Shown: positions 62,968-64,000 of the stretch, in pieces
How positions within the stretch are numbered: position 1 is the stretch's first letter
Layout of the letters: each line of letters begins with the position of its first letter
Origin: Warburgia ugandensis
Taxonomy: Eukaryota > Streptophyta > Magnoliopsida > Canellales > Canellaceae
Length of the DNA: 64,000 nucleotides
Direction: 5' to 3'
NCBI GenBank assembly: GCA_035236585.1
Contig: CP141132.1
Span: 21,055,945 to 21,119,944 of the forward strand
The notes under the pieces: generated by a model
Told to the model about the DNA's origin: nothing
The model's database searches: none
The model's input: the letters and a program-made list of their open reading frames with translations, nothing else
Made by a program: the position numbers and the translations under genes

Positions 62968-64000
62968 GTGATTATAAAAGTATCGGATGCGCTTTTCTGT
63001 GTTCTTTGGTTTTCTTTTTTATTTCTTACTGCCTATACATGCTTATTAGTGTTTTGACTGCGAGGGTTCATTCTTTTAGTCTCCTTAATAGAAGTAAAAA
63101 GTGTCCCATGTGTTTCTTGATTTTCTTTTCAGGGTCTCTCTCTTTTTTTTTCAATGCTTGATATGCTTGTTACTGGTTAAATGAAATTTTATAATGGTAT
63201 GTTAGATTGTTTGGAGTAATGGGTATGTGCTTATTAGTTTGATTGTCGTCTGTATACTAGCTTTCTGGTTTTGTAGAAAAAGTTCCTAAATTACACATAA
63301 ATTTTTGGGTTTTTTGCAAATTTGCCATTACTTTATGGTGTTTTTGTTCAAAAACCCAACATTTTTACCATTTTGCCAATTTTCCATTCCGTTACTGTTC
63401 CATCCACATTTACCATCAATTTTTTTTTAAATTTCATTTTTAGCCCCTTCGTTTTCTGCCTGTGTTTAATGGAGTTGAAGACGACTACTGCGTCATTGGT
63501 CATCATCTTTCACTGTGCACGACGAAAACCACGCGTGCCCTAGGGGTGGGGGTAAATGGGTACCGGTGTTTGGTAGTGTAGGCAGGAGGGGGGGGGGACT
63601 GGACACTGATGGGGGGCTTCACTTGCGTTATATGTGTCACATTTTCGGATCAACTTTGATGGGGAGGAAGACGGAAACACATTATTTTATTGTCATTAGC
63701 TCATTAATCCGTGTATTGGAGAGCAACTCTGCTCAGTGGGTCCACTTCAGTATGGTCCTCCTATGCTTTTAATGTGCCTCGTTCTCTTGCGTAGCAAGAA
63801 CTTGAGTATACATGTCATCTGTTGGTTTTCTAACTCATTGGTTCTAGAAAGGGCAGCCCTGGTGCACAAAGCTCCCATGAATCAATAGTACTCATTGGCT
63901 CTAATAACCTCAATTTCTTATTTTCTCTACTCAATGATCCCTTCTTTGACTCCCTTTGACTCGTTGCATTAGACATTATCAAACCGAACACGAGATGATG
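62968..64000 (+). other. Intron 1 of the SWIB gene (runs off the window)
   Basis: It begins GTGATT at the splice donor. I could not find the next SWIB exon before 64000. T-rich stretches (63000-63160, 63415-63435) fit intron sequence. A G run lies at 63588-63597. Part of an Au SINE lies at 63847-63877. Confidence 0.6.
63847..63877 (-). mobile_element. Au SINE 3' fragment
   Basis: On the minus strand GGGAGCTTTGTGCACCAGGG then CTGCCCTTT is the 3' end of the Au SINE, the same family as at 11577-11753. Only about 30 bp remain; the tRNA-derived head is absent. Confidence 0.7.

Overview
The window is plant nuclear DNA, very probably from a flowering plant with a large, repeat-rich genome. The evidence is fragments of Ty3/gypsy chromoviruses, Ty1/copia elements, an L1-type LINE with a terminal RNase H, an Au-type tRNA-derived SINE, a CACTA (En/Spm) transposon carrying a Ulp1-like protease, a plastid atpH fragment, and the first exon of a plastid-type SWIB-domain gene. 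The species cannot be named from the sequence.

Layout. 1-3430: a minus-strand gypsy LTR; 3431-4476: the end of its internal region, with integrase. 4985-6042: a plus-strand gypsy pol relic, followed from 6043 by its putative LTR. 7452-9088: a copia LTR, primer-binding site and gag, with an antisense fragment of a host UBA2-type RNA-binding protein gene lodged between the primer site and gag. About 9960-14950: a minus-strand LINE, interrupted by a SINE in its reverse transcriptase and by plastid atpH DNA in its ORF1. 14955-19107: a minus-strand copia element with a clear 3' LTR and recognisable RNase H, RT, integrase, protease and gag. Its gag is cut by a 2.5 kb gypsy-type LTR (19108-21648). 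22613-29013: a minus-strand LTR split by a second solo LTR (23905-26811). About 30100-31000: a gypsy gag-protease relic. 31590-33350: a tandem array of about 188 bp units. 34416-34870: a primer-binding site and gag start of another gypsy element. 38418-47030: the most complete gypsy chromovirus, with both LTRs, though the 3' one is truncated. 47860-60175: a CACTA element split by two solo LTRs with perfect 5 bp target duplications (49291-52046 and 53276-58612). 60240-61320: a minisatellite. 62689 to the end: exon 1 and part of intron 1 of the SWIB gene.

How it fits together. No metabolic unit or operon is visible. The window is a stack of nested insertions next to one likely active host gene at the right edge. 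Nearly all transposon frames carry stops or frameshifts, so these copies look inactive. The observations most worth following are the host gene piece inside a copia element, the atpH piece inside LINE ORF1, a stem-loop kept at a similar place in LTRs of different families with paired base changes, and the tandem arrays at 31.6-33.4 kb and 60.2-61.3 kb.
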